Shown one piece after another: positions 25,734 through 40,212 of a stretch of 64,000 nucleotides of DNA. Numbering within the stretch: position 1 is the stretch's first letter; the number at the start of each line of letters is the position of its first letter. The stretch covers positions 558,001 through 622,000 of the forward strand of contig JACKEY010000005.1 in the NCBI GenBank assembly GCA_020632755.1, in the 5' to 3' direction. The DNA is from Alphaproteobacteria bacterium (lineage in GTDB: Bacteria > Myxococcota_A > UBA796 > UBA2385). A program made the position numbers and the translations under genes. Under the pieces are notes generated by a model. That model was not told where the DNA came from. It searched no databases and worked only from the letters and a program-made list of their open reading frames with translations.

Positions 25734-26714
25734 TCAGCGCCGCAGGGCCTGCAGCACGCGCCGTGCTGCTTCCGGGGCGGGCAGCAGGCCGGCTTCGACC
25801 TGCGCGGTCAGCCCGTCGAGCAGCGGCCGGATGGCGGCGTCCTGCAGCAGCACGCGTCGCAGGCCCTCGTCCAGGCGGTCCCACAGCCAGTGCACCCGCT
25901 GGCGGCGGCGGCGGGTCTCGAAGCGACCGGCCTCGGTCATCACGCGGCGGTGCTCCTCGATGGCCTGCCAGATCTCCTCGAGCCCCTCGCCCTGGAGCCC
26001 GCTGCAGGTCTGCACCCGCGGGGTCCAGGGGTCGTCGGCGTGGTGCAGCAGGTGCAGGGCCGAGCGGTAGGTCGCTGCGGCCTTGCGGGCGGGCAGCGCG
26101 TTGTCGCCGTCGGCCTTGTTCACCGCCAGCAGGTCCGCGAGCTCCATCAGGCCGCGCTTGATGCCCTGCAGCTCGTCGCCCGCGCCAGCCAGCATCAGCA
26201 CCAGGAAGAAGTCGGTCATGTCGGCGACGGCGAGCTCGGACTGGCCGACCCCCACGGTCTCGACCAGCACCACGTCGTAGCCGGCGGCCTCGACCACGAT
26301 GAGCGCCTCGCGGGTGTGGCTGGCCACGCCACCCAGGGTGCCGCCGGCCGGCGAGGGCCGCACGAAGGCGGCCGGGTCCACCGACAGCCGCTGCATGCGC
26401 GTCTTGTCGCCCAGGATGCTGCCGCCCGTGCGCTGCGAGGAGGGGTCGACGGCCAGGACCGCGACCCGGTGCCCGCGATCGACGAGCCAGCCCCCGAAGG
26501 CATCGATGAAGGTGCTCTTGCCGACGCCCGGCACGCCGGTGACGCCGATGCGCCAGGCCTGTCCGCTGTGCGGAAGCAGGGCCTCCAGCAGGGCGCCAGC
26601 GTCTTCGGCGTGGCGCTCGCTGCGGGACTCGACCAGGGTGATGGCGCGGCCCAGCGCGGCGCGGTCTCCGGCGCGCACGCCGGTGACCAGCTGGTGGACC
26701 GTCGGGCGGCTCAT
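25734..26714 (-). CDS. meaB: Methylmalonyl-CoA mutase-associated GTPase MeaB/ArgK
   Basis: 326 residues, G3E-family GTPase. Walker A is [18 protein letters not shown] near residue 60, the Walker B region is [19 protein letters not shown], and the base motif is NKADGD. MeaB gates adenosylcobalamin loading and protects methylmalonyl-CoA mutase. It is the last gene of the operon and overlaps mutB by four bases (ATGA), a direct sign of shared function. It converges on tatC with a nine-base gap. Confidence 0.94.
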   Translation of the reverse strand: MSRPTVHQLVTGVRAGDRAALGRAITLVESRSERHAEDAGALLEALLPHSGQAWRIGVTGVPGVGKSTFIDAFGGWLVDRGHRVAVLAVDPSSQRTGGSILGDKTRMQRLSVDPAAFVRPSPAGGTLGGVASHTREALIVVEAAGYDVVLVETVGVGQSELAVADMTDFFLVLMLAGAGDELQGIKRGLMELADLLAVNKADGDNALPARKAAATYRSALHLLHHADDPWTPRVQTCSGLQGEGLEEIWQAIEEHRRVMTEAGRFETRRRRQRVHWLWDRLDEGLRRVLLQDAAIRPLLDGLTAQVEAGLLPAPEAARRVLQALRR

Positions 26715-28900
26715 GCGTCGAGGTCGGCCAGCAGCAGCTCGACCAGCTCGAGGGCGGCGTCGGCGATGACCGTGCCCGGGCCGAAGATGGCGACGGCGCC
26801 GGCCTCGCGCAGGGCCGCGTGGTCGTCGGGGGGGATGACGCCGCCGCAGACGACCTTGATGTCGGGCCGTCCCGCTTCGTCCAGCGCCTGCCGCAGGGCC
26901 GGGACCAGGGTCAGGTGGCCGGCGGCCAGGCTGGACACGCCGACCACGTGCACGTCGTTCTCGACGGCCTGACGGGCGGTCTCTTCCGGCGTCTGGAACA
27001 TGGGCCCGACGTCCACGTCGAAGCCCAGATCCGCGAAGGCGGTGGCGATCACCTTCTGGCCCCGGTCGTGGCCGTCCTGGCCCATCTTGGCCACCAGGAT
27101 GCGGGGCCGACGGCCGTCGGCCTCTTCGAAGCGCGTGATGGCCGCAGCGACCTGGTCCATGTTGCCTCCGGCGCGCTCCAGCGCCGCCTGGTACACCCCG
27201 CGCAGCACCTGCGGGCGGGCTTCGTGGCGTCCCCAGACCTGCTCGAGGGCCAGGCTGATCTCGCCGACCGTGGCCTTGGCGCGGGCGGCGTCCACGGCGA
27301 GGGCCAGCAGGTTGCCGTCGCCCTGATCCGCCGCGCGGGTCAGCGCGTCCAGCCGGCGCGTGACCTCGGCCCCGTCGCGGTCCCGGCGCAGCTGCTGCAG
27401 CCGGGCCAGCTGGGCCTCGCGCACGGCGCGGTTGTCGACCTTGAGCACGTCGACCGACTCATTCGCAGTCGGCGGGTACAGGTTCACACCGACGACGGCC
27501 TGTTCGCCCGCGTCGATTCGAGCCTGGGCCCGCGCCGCCGCTTCTTCGATCCGCAGCTTCGGGATGCCCTGGTCGATGGCGGCGGCCATGCCGCCGAGCT
27601 CGTCGATCTCCGCCAGGTGGGCGCGCGCCCGCTCGGCCAGCTCCCAGGTCAGCCGCTCGACGTAGTAGCTGCCACCCCAGGGATCGACGGTCGCGCAGGT
27701 GTCGGTCTCCTGCTGCAGGAACAGCTGCGTGTTGCGCGCGATGCGGGCGCTGAAGTCCGTCGGCAGGGCCAGGGCCTCGTCGAAGCTGTTGGTGTGCAGG
27801 CTCTGGGTGTGGCCCTGGGTGGCCGCCATCGCCTCGATGCAGGTGCGGACGACGTTGTTGTAGACGTCCTGGGCCGTGAGGCTCCAGCCGCTGGTCTGGC
27901 TGTGGGTCCGCAGCGACAGCGACTTGTCGTTCTTCGGGCCGAAGGGCGCGATGAGCTCGTGCCACAGCAGCCGCGCGGCCCGCAGCTTCGCGACCTCCAT
28001 GAAGAAGGGCATGCCGATGGCCCAGAAGAAGCTGATCCGCGGGGCGAAGGCGTCGATGTCCAGCCCGGCGGCGAGCCCGGTGCGCACGTACTCGAGCCCG
28101 TCGGCCAGGGTGTAGGCCAGCTCGAGGTCGGCCGTCGCTCCGGCTTCCTGCATGTGGTAGCCGGACACGCTGATGCTGTTGAACCGGGGCATGTTCGCGC
28201 TGGTGTAGGCGAAGATGTCCCCGATGATCCGCATGCTCGGCTTGGGCGGGTAGATGTAGGTGTTCCGGACCATGAACTCCTTGAGGATGTCGTTCTGGAT
28301 GGTCCCGGACAGCTGCTTCGGGGCGACGCCCTGTTCCTCGGCGGCGACGATGTAGAGCGCCATGATCGGCAGCACTGCGCCGTTCATGGTCATGGACACC
28401 GACATGCGGTCCAGCGGGATGCCGTCGAACAGCTGGCGCATGTCCAGGATGCTGTCGACCGCCACGCCGGCCATGCCGACGTCGCCCACCACCCGCGGGT
28501 GGTCGCTGTCGTAGCCGCGGTGGGTCGCGAGGTCGAAGGCGATGGACAGGCCGCGCTGCCCCTGGGCCAGGTTGCGGCGGTAGAAGGCGTTGCTGGCCTC
28601 GGCGGTCGAGAAGCCGGCGTACTGGCGGACGGTCCAGGGGCGCCCGACGTACATCGTCGGGTAGGGACCGCGCAGGAAGGGCGCCGCGCCGGGCACGCTG
28701 TGCACGGGGTCCAGCCCTGCCAGGTCGGCCACTTCGTACAGGGCGCGCAGGTCGATGCCTTCGGGGGTGTGGCGCACGGCCCCCGTCGGGCCCAGGCCGG
28801 TGGTGGCGCGCAGGGCGCGGGCCCACTGGTCGCGGCTACCGCAGAGGGTGGCGCCGTCGTCGAGGGGGGCGTCGCGCAGGTCCGGGATGCGAGGGCTCAT
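26711..28900 (-). CDS. mutB: Methylmalonyl-CoA mutase, large (catalytic) subunit
   Basis: 729 residues. The TIM-barrel segment has [59 protein letters not shown] and [18 protein letters not shown]. The C-terminal B12-binding domain has the base-off His motif [11 protein letters not shown] plus [10 protein letters not shown] and CGGVIPPDD. It interconverts (R)-methylmalonyl-CoA and succinyl-CoA using adenosylcobalamin. Overlaps mutA upstream and meaB downstream by four bases each. Confidence 0.96.
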   Translation of the reverse strand: MSPRIPDLRDAPLDDGATLCGSRDQWARALRATTGLGPTGAVRHTPEGIDLRALYEVADLAGLDPVHSVPGAAPFLRGPYPTMYVGRPWTVRQYAGFSTAEASNAFYRRNLAQGQRGLSIAFDLATHRGYDSDHPRVVGDVGMAGVAVDSILDMRQLFDGIPLDRMSVSMTMNGAVLPIMALYIVAAEEQGVAPKQLSGTIQNDILKEFMVRNTYIYPPKPSMRIIGDIFAYTSANMPRFNSISVSGYHMQEAGATADLELAYTLADGLEYVRTGLAAGLDIDAFAPRISFFWAIGMPFFMEVAKLRAARLLWHELIAPFGPKNDKSLSLRTHSQTSGWSLTAQDVYNNVVRTCIEAMAATQGHTQSLHTNSFDEALALPTDFSARIARNTQLFLQQETDTCATVDPWGGSYYVERLTWELAERARAHLAEIDELGGMAAAIDQGIPKLRIEEAAARAQARIDAGEQAVVGVNLYPPTANESVDVLKVDNRAVREAQLARLQQLRRDRDGAEVTRRLDALTRAADQGDGNLLALAVDAARAKATVGEISLALEQVWGRHEARPQVLRGVYQAALERAGGNMDQVAAAITRFEEADGRRPRILVAKMGQDGHDRGQKVIATAFADLGFDVDVGPMFQTPEETARQAVENDVHVVGVSSLAAGHLTLVPALRQALDEAGRPDIKVVCGGVIPPDDHAALREAGAVAIFGPGTVIADAALELVELLLADLDA

Positions 28901-30591
28901 GCCAGCTCCTGCCAGATGCGGTCGAGGACCGCGACCACGTCGCAGCCCAAGGACAGGCTGCCGGCCAGGCCGATGCCGTCCAGCCCCAGTCGATCGGGAC
29001 GTCCGGCCAGCCAGATCTGCCGGGCGCCGGCCCCGCGCAGGGTCGTGACGGCCGCGGCGGCTTCCGCTTCGTAGCGGGCGTCGGTCGAGCACAGCACCGC
29101 GACCGTGCAGCCGGACGCCGCGAAGGCGTCGGCCAGGGGGAGGTCGTCCGGCGTCTCCACGGTCGCGATACCGCCGGCCTGCAGCAGGTTCGCGGTGAAG
29201 GTGCTGCGACCGTTGTGCTCGGCGAGGTCTCCGAGCTGGGCGAGGAAGACGCGGGGGCGGACGGGCGCGGCCTCGGCCCGATCCCGCAGCGCCTCGAAGG
29301 GCTCGGCGAGGCGCCAGGCGTCCGGGAGGTCGTGGGTGCGGGGCGTCGCATCCACCGTGCGCTCGTCGAGGAGGGGGAACTCGCTGACCCCGGTGATCGG
29401 GCGCTTGCGTCGGGCCACGTCCGCTTCCAGGGCGCCGCGGCCTTCGTCGGCCCAGCTTCCGACCAGGGCGTAGAAGCCCGATACCGAGTCGGTGGCTTCG
29501 AGCGCCTGCAGGCGCGGCCAGGCCGCCTCCATCAGGGCGCGGGTCCGCGCTTCGACGAAGAACGACCCTCCGGCGGGGTCGACGACCTCGTCCAGGTGGG
29601 ACTCGCGGGCCAGGATCACCTGGGTGTTGCGGGCCAGGCGCTGCCAGGCCGGCTGCGGCGCGCCGAGCTCGTGGTCCAGCGGCAGGGTGGTGATCGCCTG
29701 GGCACCGCCGACCGCGCCCGCGAAGCAGACCGCCGTGTTGCGCAGCACGTTCACCCAGGGGTCGCGGCGGGTCAGGACGCGGCGGGATGGCAACACGTGG
29801 ATGCGGGCGCCCGGGGCCTCGTCCAGGCCGCAGGCCCGGGCCACGCGGTTCCACAGGGCGCGCAGGGCACGCAGCTTCGCGATGCCGTCGAAGAAGGCGG
29901 TGTCCAGCCGCAGCCGGAAGGCCACCTGGGTGAAGGCCGCCTCGACCGGGATGCCACCGTCTTCGAGCGCGCGCAGGGCGCGCAGGCCCCCCGCGATCGC
30001 CACCGCGAGGTCGTCGGCCTCGGCCAGCCCCTGGTGGTGCAGGGCCGAGGTGTCGATGGTGCAGGCCACCACGTCGCCATCATGGGCGAGGGCGGCCCGC
30101 GCGGCGTCGACCAGACCCGGGTCCTGGGGGTGGAGGGAGAGCTCCAGCACCCCGGCGCCTCGCCAGCTCGCGAGCACCGCGGACACGCCGTCTCCGGTGA
30201 GCCCCTCGAAGGACAGGCCGCCCGTGCAGGCGGCGATCACGTCGCCGGCAGGCGCGCCCTCCACCACGAGGTGCAGGCCGGTGGCCCCCTGCGCGAGCTC
30301 GGCGCGGCAGGCCTCGACCGTCGGCGCGGACAGGCGCACGCGCACCTCCCAGGCCTTCGGCGCGGCGTCCCGCCCCCGGACGAAGGGCGCCTGACCGGGC
30401 AACCCCTGCTCGACCGGAGGCAGATCCTGCGCGGTGTAGAGCGGTGCCGTGGGCGGTCGTCCGGCCGGTCGGCCGACCAGCTTGCGCTCGAAGGCGACCA
30501 CGCCGCCGACGTCGGCCTCGACCCGGGCCTGCCAGGCGTCGCGTTCCGTGGACCCGACCTGTACCGAGGACCCTTCGCGTTCCGAGGACAT
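28897..30591 (-). CDS. mutA: Methylmalonyl-CoA mutase, small (non-catalytic) subunit
   Basis: 564 residues, a diverged paralogue of MutB. It keeps barrel segments such as [60 protein letters not shown] and PAGGSFFVE, but the C-terminal domain lacks the DxHxxG cobalamin motif ([15 protein letters not shown] is in its place), as in the structural subunit of Propionibacterium mutase. It pairs with MutB as a heterodimer. It follows the biotin carrier gene by 19 bases. Confidence 0.9.
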   Translation of the reverse strand: MSSEREGSSVQVGSTERDAWQARVEADVGGVVAFERKLVGRPAGRPPTAPLYTAQDLPPVEQGLPGQAPFVRGRDAAPKAWEVRVRLSAPTVEACRAELAQGATGLHLVVEGAPAGDVIAACTGGLSFEGLTGDGVSAVLASWRGAGVLELSLHPQDPGLVDAARAALAHDGDVVACTIDTSALHHQGLAEADDLAVAIAGGLRALRALEDGGIPVEAAFTQVAFRLRLDTAFFDGIAKLRALRALWNRVARACGLDEAPGARIHVLPSRRVLTRRDPWVNVLRNTAVCFAGAVGGAQAITTLPLDHELGAPQPAWQRLARNTQVILARESHLDEVVDPAGGSFFVEARTRALMEAAWPRLQALEATDSVSGFYALVGSWADEGRGALEADVARRKRPITGVSEFPLLDERTVDATPRTHDLPDAWRLAEPFEALRDRAEAAPVRPRVFLAQLGDLAEHNGRSTFTANLLQAGGIATVETPDDLPLADAFAASGCTVAVLCSTDARYEAEAAAAVTTLRGAGARQIWLAGRPDRLGLDGIGLAGSLSLGCDVVAVLDRIWQELA

Positions 30592-30610
30592 GCGCGCTCC
30601 CTGTGCGGAC

Positions 30611-31164
30611 TCAGCCGAGCTCGATGAGCACCGTGCCGCCGTCCACCAGATCGCCCTCGGCGACCGCGATCCGGGTCACGGTGCCGTCGCCCGGCGCCTT
30701 GAGCTCGTTCTCCATCTTCATGGCCTCGACCACGACCATCGGGTCGCCCTTGGCCACGACGTCGCCGACAGCCACCAGCAGGCGCACGATGCGGCCCGGC
30801 ATGGCGGTCTTCAGCGCGCCCCCGCCGGCGCCCTCTGCCGTGCGCAGCGCCTTGCGGCGGGGGTCGACGACCCCGACTTCGTGGCGGATGCCGAGCAGGT
30901 CGATCGAGAACCCGTCTTCGATGGCGTCTACACCGGCTTCCCAGGTGGCGTCACCGACCAGCAGGTTCAGCACGTCGGGCTGGGGCTGGCTGGTCTCGAC
31001 CACCTGGATCGGGCCGTCGTCGAGTTGGATGCCGTAGCGCCGCCCGATGCCGCAGCTGGCGTCGCCCAGGCGCGCGACCCGCACCTGGTGGACGCGCTCG
31101 CCGATGGTCACTTCGTAGGTCGCCGCGACGGCCGCGCGGGCCAGGTCCTTGGCGGTGGGCAGGC

Positions 31165-31168
<4 letters not shown>
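30611..31168 (-). CDS. Biotin carboxyl carrier subunit with BT-like N-terminal region
   Basis: 185 residues. The C-terminal biotinyl domain has VVVEAMKMENELKAPGDG with biotinylated Lys151, preceded by the usual AMPGRIVRLLVAVGDVVAKG. The first 110 residues are beta-rich (YEVTIGERVHQVRV, RYGIQLDDGPIQVVE) and resemble the BT linker of propionyl-CoA carboxylase alpha. Together with the next gene (4-base ATGA overlap) it looks like a PccA split in two. It carries carboxybiotin to a carboxyltransferase that is not in this window. Confidence 0.88.
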
Positions 31169-32661
<1,493 letters not shown>

Positions 32662-32737
32662 GGCCCGCAGCTAACGCGGCGGGCTCCCGGCTGTCGTCGC
32701 CGGGAGCCTGCGCGGGTCCGTCGAATCGACCGGCAGC

Positions 32738-35173
<2,436 letters not shown>

Positions 35174-35236
35174 TGGGGTCCCGTGGGTGCGGAAGGTGGG
35201 AACGCGCGGAGCGTCCGCGGGGAGGGTCGCGGTTGC

Positions 35237-35262
35237 TTTATACGCGGCAACCCCTGCGGCAA
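35237..35262 (-). promoter_or_regulatory. Possible lon promoter/operator region
   Basis: Read on the minus strand, TATAAA (35242-35237) stands out in this GC-rich sequence 64 bases before the lon ATG. Two copies of GGTTGCCGC lie just upstream of it; the first contains TTGCCG (35262-35257) as a -35-like box, but the spacing of 14 is short for a sigma70 promoter, so the repeats may instead be an operator. No sigma32 or CIRCE element is seen. Confidence 0.35.
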
Positions 35263-35266
35263 CCGC

Positions 35267-36412
35267 TCAGGGGCCGGAAGGGAGCCACTCGAGGAGCACT
35301 TCGTCCCGATGCGCGTCGAGGGCTGGCGCCCCCCGCACGGCGCGCGGGCGCAGGCCATCCACCAGCCACGGTGGCGCCACGGTCTGCACGGGCGGGCCAC
35401 CGTGCGGATGAGGGTGTTCCTGGACCTGCGCATCGGCGGCGAGGGCCTGGGCGACGCTGCGGGTCGGCCCCGCGGGCACGCCCGCCCGGGAGAGGCGCTC
35501 GAGGGCGGCGTCGGTCGTCAGCGCTGCGAAGCGGGGGGCGAGCACGGCGTCCAGGGCATCCCGGTGCAGCACCCGGCTGGGGTTGCCCCGGAACCGGGGC
35601 TCGTCGGTCAGGGAGGGCAGCTCCAGCGCCTCGCACAGGCAGGCGAACAGGCCATCGTTGCCCACGGCCACCGCGACGGCCCCGTCGGCGGTGTCGTAGC
35701 TGCGCAGCGGGTGCACGTTGGGGTGGGTGTTGCCGTAGCGGCCGGGCTCCGGTCCGCCGTTGAGCCAGCCGGCTGCGTGGTAGCCGAGCAGGTCCACCAG
35801 GCCGTCCATCATGGCGACGTCCACCAGACCGCCCCGCCCGGTGCGGCCCCGCTGGACCAGCGCGGCGAGCACGGCCTGCGCTGCGTTCTTGCCAGCCACC
35901 AGGTCGGCGATGGACACACCGCACTTCCACGCAGTCGGGTCGTCCGGCGGCCCGGTCATGGCCGGGATGCCGCTCATCGCCTGCACGACGTTGTCGTAGC
36001 CGGGGCGCGGGTCGTCGGGCCCGAAGCCCGTGATCCGGCACCAGACGAGCGCCGGGCGGCGGGCCACCGCCTGTTCCGGCGACAGCCCCCTCCGGGCCAG
36101 CAGCCCGGGCCGGAAGTTGCTGACGACCACGTCGGCGGCGTCGATCAGCCGGGCGCACAGCGCCCGGTCCTCGTCGGCCTTGAGATCGAGCACGATCGAC
36201 CGCTTCCCGCGGTTCACCGACAGGAAGTAGACGCTGGCAGCGGCCTCGCCCTCCCCCAGGAAAGGCGGACCGAAGCGCCGGGTCTCGTCGCCCCCCGGCG
36301 GCTCGACCTTGACCACGTCGGCCCCGAGGTCGGCGAGCTGCATCGTCGCGTAGGGCCCCGAGAGCACCCGCGACAGGTCGAGCACACGCAGGCCGTGCAG
36401 CGGTCCCCTCAC
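35267..36412 (-). CDS. Family III CoA-transferase (CaiB/BaiF)
   Basis: 381 residues from a GTG that overlaps the upstream membrane-protein stop (GTGA, 36409-36412). N-terminal LHGLRVLDLSRVLSGPYATM and ADLGADVVKVEPPGGDETR are classic. The acyl-carrying Asp is Asp170 in CGVSIADLVAGKNAAQ. Where racemases have GHD and EP motifs, this protein has PGYDNVVQAMSG and VGNDGLFACL, so it is called a transferase, not a racemase. Substrates are unknown; the oxalate, carnitine and succinyl-CoA families are related. Confidence 0.87.
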   Translation of the reverse strand: MRGPLHGLRVLDLSRVLSGPYATMQLADLGADVVKVEPPGGDETRRFGPPFLGEGEAAASVYFLSVNRGKRSIVLDLKADEDRALCARLIDAADVVVSNFRPGLLARRGLSPEQAVARRPALVWCRITGFGPDDPRPGYDNVVQAMSGIPAMTGPPDDPTAWKCGVSIADLVAGKNAAQAVLAALVQRGRTGRGGLVDVAMMDGLVDLLGYHAAGWLNGGPEPGRYGNTHPNVHPLRSYDTADGAVAVAVGNDGLFACLCEALELPSLTDEPRFRGNPSRVLHRDALDAVLAPRFAALTTDAALERLSRAGVPAGPTRSVAQALAADAQVQEHPHPHGGPPVQTVAPPWLVDGLRPRAVRGAPALDAHRDEVLLEWLPSGP

Positions 36413-38346
36413 CCGCCGCCCCCCGCACCCGGCCCGCCGCCGGCGCCCACCGAGCCGCCGTCGGGATCCACGCCGTTCAGGCGCCCGCGCTCGCGCAGCC
36501 AGCGCTCGTACTCGGGCATCTCCTCGCGCGGCCAGCTGCGCTCCCACAGGCCCTGCTCGGTCGGGGCGAGGTCCGGGGGCACCTCGGCGCCGCCCTGCAG
36601 ATCCCAGACGACCAGCCGCCCCTCGACCATCACCGGCGCGCCGAGCTGCTCGATCAGATCCTGCTGGGCCAGGAAGGGCGCCTGCAGGATCTCCTCGTCC
36701 GACTTCCGCCGCGCGAAGCTCCAGCGGTGGATGTCCGCGTCGAGCATCTGGCGGTCCAGCACCACCCAGCGGAAGCCCAGCGCCTCGATCTCCGCGCGGT
36801 CCTTGTCCCGCCACTCGAAGTCGCGATCGGGGTCCCGGGTGATGCGCCGCAGGTAGGAGATGAAGCTGTTGCCGAGTCGCTCGCGGTAGCCGTCCGGCCA
36901 GAAGATCGGCGCGTTCTCGGCCATGCCGCCGAAGGTCGGCTGCTCGTGCACCGGCTGCCAGGCGAGCGAGACCTTCGCCATGCCGATCGGCAGCTCGATG
37001 AGCCCGCCGCCGTTGTCGCCGATCACGCTGTAGATGCGCGGTGGGACGAAGGCCCGGTCGAGGAGGGGGTACGCGAGGACCCGGTGCTGCTCGACCAGCC
37101 CGACGACCAGCAGCAGCGCGGGGAGGAGGGCGGCCGGCAGCCGGGCGAGGCGCTCGCGGCGCAGGTCCTCGAGGCGGTCGAGGAGCATGCCGAGCAGCAC
37201 GGTCGCGGTGAGCATGGCGATGACGACGAGCCGCAGCGGGAACCACAGCCGATCGAAGAAGGGCACGTGGCGGTAGGCCCACAGGTAGTGGGGCATCTCG
37301 AGGCCGCCCTCGCCGAGGGGGACGACCGGGCCTAGCGCGAAGGCGATGGCGAGCACCCAGGCGCCGATCCAGCGCGGCCGGTCCCGCGCGACCAGGGCGG
37401 CGACGATGAGCCCGAGTCCCCACAGCAGGTAGCGGAACATCGGCTGGCCGCGGGTCTCGGTCAGCCAGTAGCCGTGCAGGTTCGTGGCGACGTTGTTGGC
37501 GAGCTTCGCCGGGGCGTCGCCGGAGCCCACGGTGGTGACCAGGCCGGGCACCAGCCCGTCGCCGGCGTTGGCCAGCATCGGCAGCGCAGCCGGCAGGACC
37601 GCGACCAGGCAGGCCAGCGCCGCCAGGCCGTAGCCCAGCAGCCGGCGAGACCGGCCGGGACGGCGGATCGCGTCGACCAGCGCCAGCCACCCGAACAGCA
37701 GGGCCATGAAGAAGCCCATGAACCAGTAGGTCCACGCCTGGAGCGCCGTGAACAGGCCCGCCAGGAGCGGGTCGCGCCAGCGCCAGCCGTGCGGCGGAGC
37801 CCCCGGGAGCCGGGCCGTGCCGTCGACCCCGCCGATGTGCAGGAAGGAGCGCACCGCCAGCGGCAGGAACCACAGGAAGGCCTGGGTGGGTCGGCCCGCC
37901 ATCAGCTCGAACAGCACGAAGGGGTTGACCAGCCACAGGGCGGTGGCGCCGACCACGGCCACCCGGTGCCGCAGCAGGTCGCGGGCCAGCGGCCGGAAGG
38001 CGAGCGCGTTGCCCAGCAGCAGCACCACGTAGAAGATCGGCTGGTAGTCCGGGTACGGCAGCAGCTTCTGGAAGGGGTAGGCCACCACCGCGTCGACGAA
38101 GTTGTTGCCGGTGTGGCTGAAGATGTCCTTGCCCAGCGGGTGGAACATCATGTCGGTGAACGACGGGTCCCGCAGGTGGTCGATGCAGTCGCCGATCCAC
38201 CAGTAGAACCAGAAGGTCCCGAACAGGTCGACGCCGTCGCCGACCACCCGCCCCGGAGCCAGGGCGGGGCCCACCGCGCCGAGCGCCAGCGCCAGGTACA
38301 GGCACAGCTCCATGATGAGCGTGGTTCGATGCGACGGGGCGTTCAT
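36409..38346 (-). CDS. GT-C-like polytopic membrane protein, unknown
   Basis: 645 residues. About ten to twelve membrane segments over residues 8-400, with a first loop VVGDGVDLFGTFWFYWWIGD containing acidic residues where GT-C enzymes bind metal or acceptor. A soluble C-terminal domain (about 410-620) follows, containing FRWVVLDRQMLDADIHRWSF and ending in a Gly-rich tail (GSVGAGGGPGAGGGG). No family was recognised. Its plan matches the protein at 4980-6785. The stop overlaps the CoA-transferase start by four bases, so expression is coupled even though no functional link is obvious. Confidence 0.6.
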   Translation of the reverse strand: MNAPSHRTTLIMELCLYLALALGAVGPALAPGRVVGDGVDLFGTFWFYWWIGDCIDHLRDPSFTDMMFHPLGKDIFSHTGNNFVDAVVAYPFQKLLPYPDYQPIFYVVLLLGNALAFRPLARDLLRHRVAVVGATALWLVNPFVLFELMAGRPTQAFLWFLPLAVRSFLHIGGVDGTARLPGAPPHGWRWRDPLLAGLFTALQAWTYWFMGFFMALLFGWLALVDAIRRPGRSRRLLGYGLAALACLVAVLPAALPMLANAGDGLVPGLVTTVGSGDAPAKLANNVATNLHGYWLTETRGQPMFRYLLWGLGLIVAALVARDRPRWIGAWVLAIAFALGPVVPLGEGGLEMPHYLWAYRHVPFFDRLWFPLRLVVIAMLTATVLLGMLLDRLEDLRRERLARLPAALLPALLLVVGLVEQHRVLAYPLLDRAFVPPRIYSVIGDNGGGLIELPIGMAKVSLAWQPVHEQPTFGGMAENAPIFWPDGYRERLGNSFISYLRRITRDPDRDFEWRDKDRAEIEALGFRWVVLDRQMLDADIHRWSFARRKSDEEILQAPFLAQQDLIEQLGAPVMVEGRLVVWDLQGGAEVPPDLAPTEQGLWERSWPREEMPEYERWLRERGRLNGVDPDGGSVGAGGGPGAGGGG

Positions 38347-38446
38347 GCAGCGCGCACCCTACCCCCGCGTGCCCGCCGCCGCCGCTTGCCCGGAGCGCCT
38401 GTCGGAGCTATCCGCCGCTCCGCTGTAAGCTCTCGCCCGTCGCCCC

Positions 38447-38938
38447 GTGCTGCTCGGAGCCCCGTTGCCGGATCTGCTTCCCCTGGCCCACGCCCTGCAT
38501 GATCTGGGCATGCTGCTCTACGCCGGACCCTTCGTCGCCTTCACGGTGCTCGTGTCCCTGTCGGGCAGGCTGCCGAAGCTCGCGCGCCATGACGTCGTGC
38601 GGGTCTACCGGGCCTGGGGCGCCGGCCTGGGGCTGTCGATGGGCGCCTGGGTGCTCGGCCTGCTGTCGACCCACTTCCTCACCCAGGGCGCCTTCGCCTG
38701 GCCGGTGGACACCGCGGCACAGCAGCTGACGGCCGCACGCTTCGTGGTGTTCCTGGTCCTGTGGGCCTTCAACATCCGCCTGGAGATCTGGACGCTGGAG
38801 CCCCTGCGCAAGCTCGACGGCGACGGCGAGATCCCGGCGGCGCCCTTCGCGGCAGCGACCCGGCGGCTGGGCGGCGAGATGGCCATCCAGAGCGGGCTGT
38901 TGCTGGCCTACGTCGTCCTGCACGCCGCGGCGCCCTGA
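38447..38938 (+). CDS. Four-helix membrane protein of unknown function
   Basis: 163 residues from GTG 38447 (a TAAGCT element 16 bases before it may be a -10 box, giving a very short leader). Four hydrophobic stretches are visible: around LLYAGPFVAFTVLVSLSG, GLGLSMGAWVLGLLSTHFLT, ARFVVFLVLWAFNIRLEIW and IQSGLLLAYVVLHAAAP. The pattern resembles CopD/DUF-type integral membrane proteins. Function unknown. Confidence 0.58.
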   Translation: MLLGAPLPDLLPLAHALHDLGMLLYAGPFVAFTVLVSLSGRLPKLARHDVVRVYRAWGAGLGLSMGAWVLGLLSTHFLTQGAFAWPVDTAAQQLTAARFVVFLVLWAFNIRLEIWTLEPLRKLDGDGEIPAAPFAAATRRLGGEMAIQSGLLLAYVVLHAAAP

Positions 38939-38960
38939 TCCAGCAGGCGCCTCCGGTGCC

Positions 38961-39107
38961 TCAGCCGCGGTTGCGGATCTCGCGGATCAGCTTGGGCGCG
39001 ATGATCGCGATGATGATCGCGTTGGCCAGCGCAAACCCTGCCCAGGTCATGGGGGTGAAGTGGAAGGGCGGGGGCGAGACCTGGGCGAGGACGAAGGCCG
39101 CGTGCAT
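38961..39107 (-). CDS. 48-residue single-span membrane microprotein
   Basis: ATG at 39105-39107, TGA at 38961-38963, with an AGAGGGAG ribosome binding site that starts inside the preceding racemase stop region. The product starts MHAAFVLAQVSPPPF, has one helix (MTWAGFALANAIIIAIIAPK) and a basic amphipathic end (LIREIRNRG). The gap from the racemase stop is nine bases, so the two are almost certainly co-transcribed. No known small-protein family was recognised. Coding is supported by the RBS, position and the clear membrane span. Confidence 0.6.
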   Translation of the reverse strand: MHAAFVLAQVSPPPFHFTPMTWAGFALANAIIIAIIAPKLIREIRNRG

Positions 39108-39116
39108 GGGCTCCCT

Positions 39117-40181
39117 CTAGGCAGGGCCCTTCGATAGCCCGGCGGGGGCCGACGCGCCGGGCACTGCGCCGCCGACGGGCGCGTCGGCGAAGGGCGCGCG
39201 CACCCGGGCGTCGACGCCGTGGCCGCTGATGCTGCCTCGCGCCCGGTGCAGGGGGTGCTCCAGCACCTGCTCGGGGGTCAGCACGGGCGTGACGCAGGCA
39301 TCGGCCAGGTCGGCGCACCAGGCGTCCCGGGGGCGAAGCGCGAAGGCGTCGGCCAGGGCGGCGCGTTCGAGCGGGATGTCGCGACCGAGCACCCTGCGCA
39401 GCCCCGCCGCGAGCGCCTGTTGGAACTTCGGCTCGAGGGCGGCGACGGCGACGATCCCGTCGTCGCTGCACCGATAGCAGGCGTAGACCGCCAGGGCCCC
39501 GGTCAGCGGCTCGCCCCCGGCCCGGATCCGCTGCCCGGCCGCCGTGGCCGCCAGCTGCGGCGCCATCAGCGCGAGCGCGCCTTCGGTCATCGAGACGTCC
39601 AGCCACCGGCCCCGACCGGTGGTGGCCCGCGCCACCAGCGCGCCCGTGATCGACAGGGCCGCCGTCAGCGCGCCGCCGACCAGATCCGCGAGCTGCACCG
39701 GCGGCAGGTCCGGCACCCCGTCGTGGGCCGGCCAGAGCGACACCGCACCGGTCAGGCCCAGGTAGCCCAGGTCGTGCCCCGGGGCGTCGCGCAGGGGCCC
39801 GTCCTGGCCGAAGCCCGAGATGCTGGCCACGACCAGCCGCGGGTAGCGCTCGCAGAGCTGGGCCGGGTCCAGGCCCAGCCGGGCCATCACGCCGGGGCGG
39901 AAGCCCTCGATGAGCACGTCGGCGGTGGCCAGCAGCTCGTGCAGGGCCGCGAGCCCGTCCGGATCCTTGAGGTCGAGGACCACGCCCTCCTTGCCCTCGT
40001 TGAGCGCGTGGAACCAGGCGCCGACCCCGTCGTCGAGTAGCGGCGGCACGTGCCGCGCCCAGTCGCCGCCACCGGGATCCTCGACCTTGACCACGCGGGC
40101 GCCCATGCCGCGCAGGTACCAGCTGCAGGCTGGGCCCGGCAGCAGGCGGGACAGGTCGACGACCGTGACCCCCTCGAGCAT
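39117..40181 (-). CDS. mcr: Alpha-methylacyl-CoA racemase
   Basis: 354 residues, family III CoA-transferase fold. Three catalytic positions known from mycobacterial Mcr are kept at matching spacing: His136 in APGHDLGYLGLTG, Asp166 in PPVQLADLVGG and Glu250 in VAALEPKFQQAL. Other family stretches are GVTVVDLSRLLPGPACSWYL, VVKVEDPGGGDWAR and NEGKEGVVLDLKDP. It should interconvert (2R)- and (2S)-2-methylacyl-CoA so that branched chains can enter beta-oxidation. It lies 31 bases after an SCP2 gene and nine bases before a 48-residue membrane protein. Confidence 0.85.
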   Translation of the reverse strand: MLEGVTVVDLSRLLPGPACSWYLRGMGARVVKVEDPGGGDWARHVPPLLDDGVGAWFHALNEGKEGVVLDLKDPDGLAALHELLATADVLIEGFRPGVMARLGLDPAQLCERYPRLVVASISGFGQDGPLRDAPGHDLGYLGLTGAVSLWPAHDGVPDLPPVQLADLVGGALTAALSITGALVARATTGRGRWLDVSMTEGALALMAPQLAATAAGQRIRAGGEPLTGALAVYACYRCSDDGIVAVAALEPKFQQALAAGLRRVLGRDIPLERAALADAFALRPRDAWCADLADACVTPVLTPEQVLEHPLHRARGSISGHGVDARVRAPFADAPVGGAVPGASAPAGLSKGPA

Positions 40182-40212
40182 ACGAGGCGGCCGGGCGGGA
40201 GCGTCCGGCACC

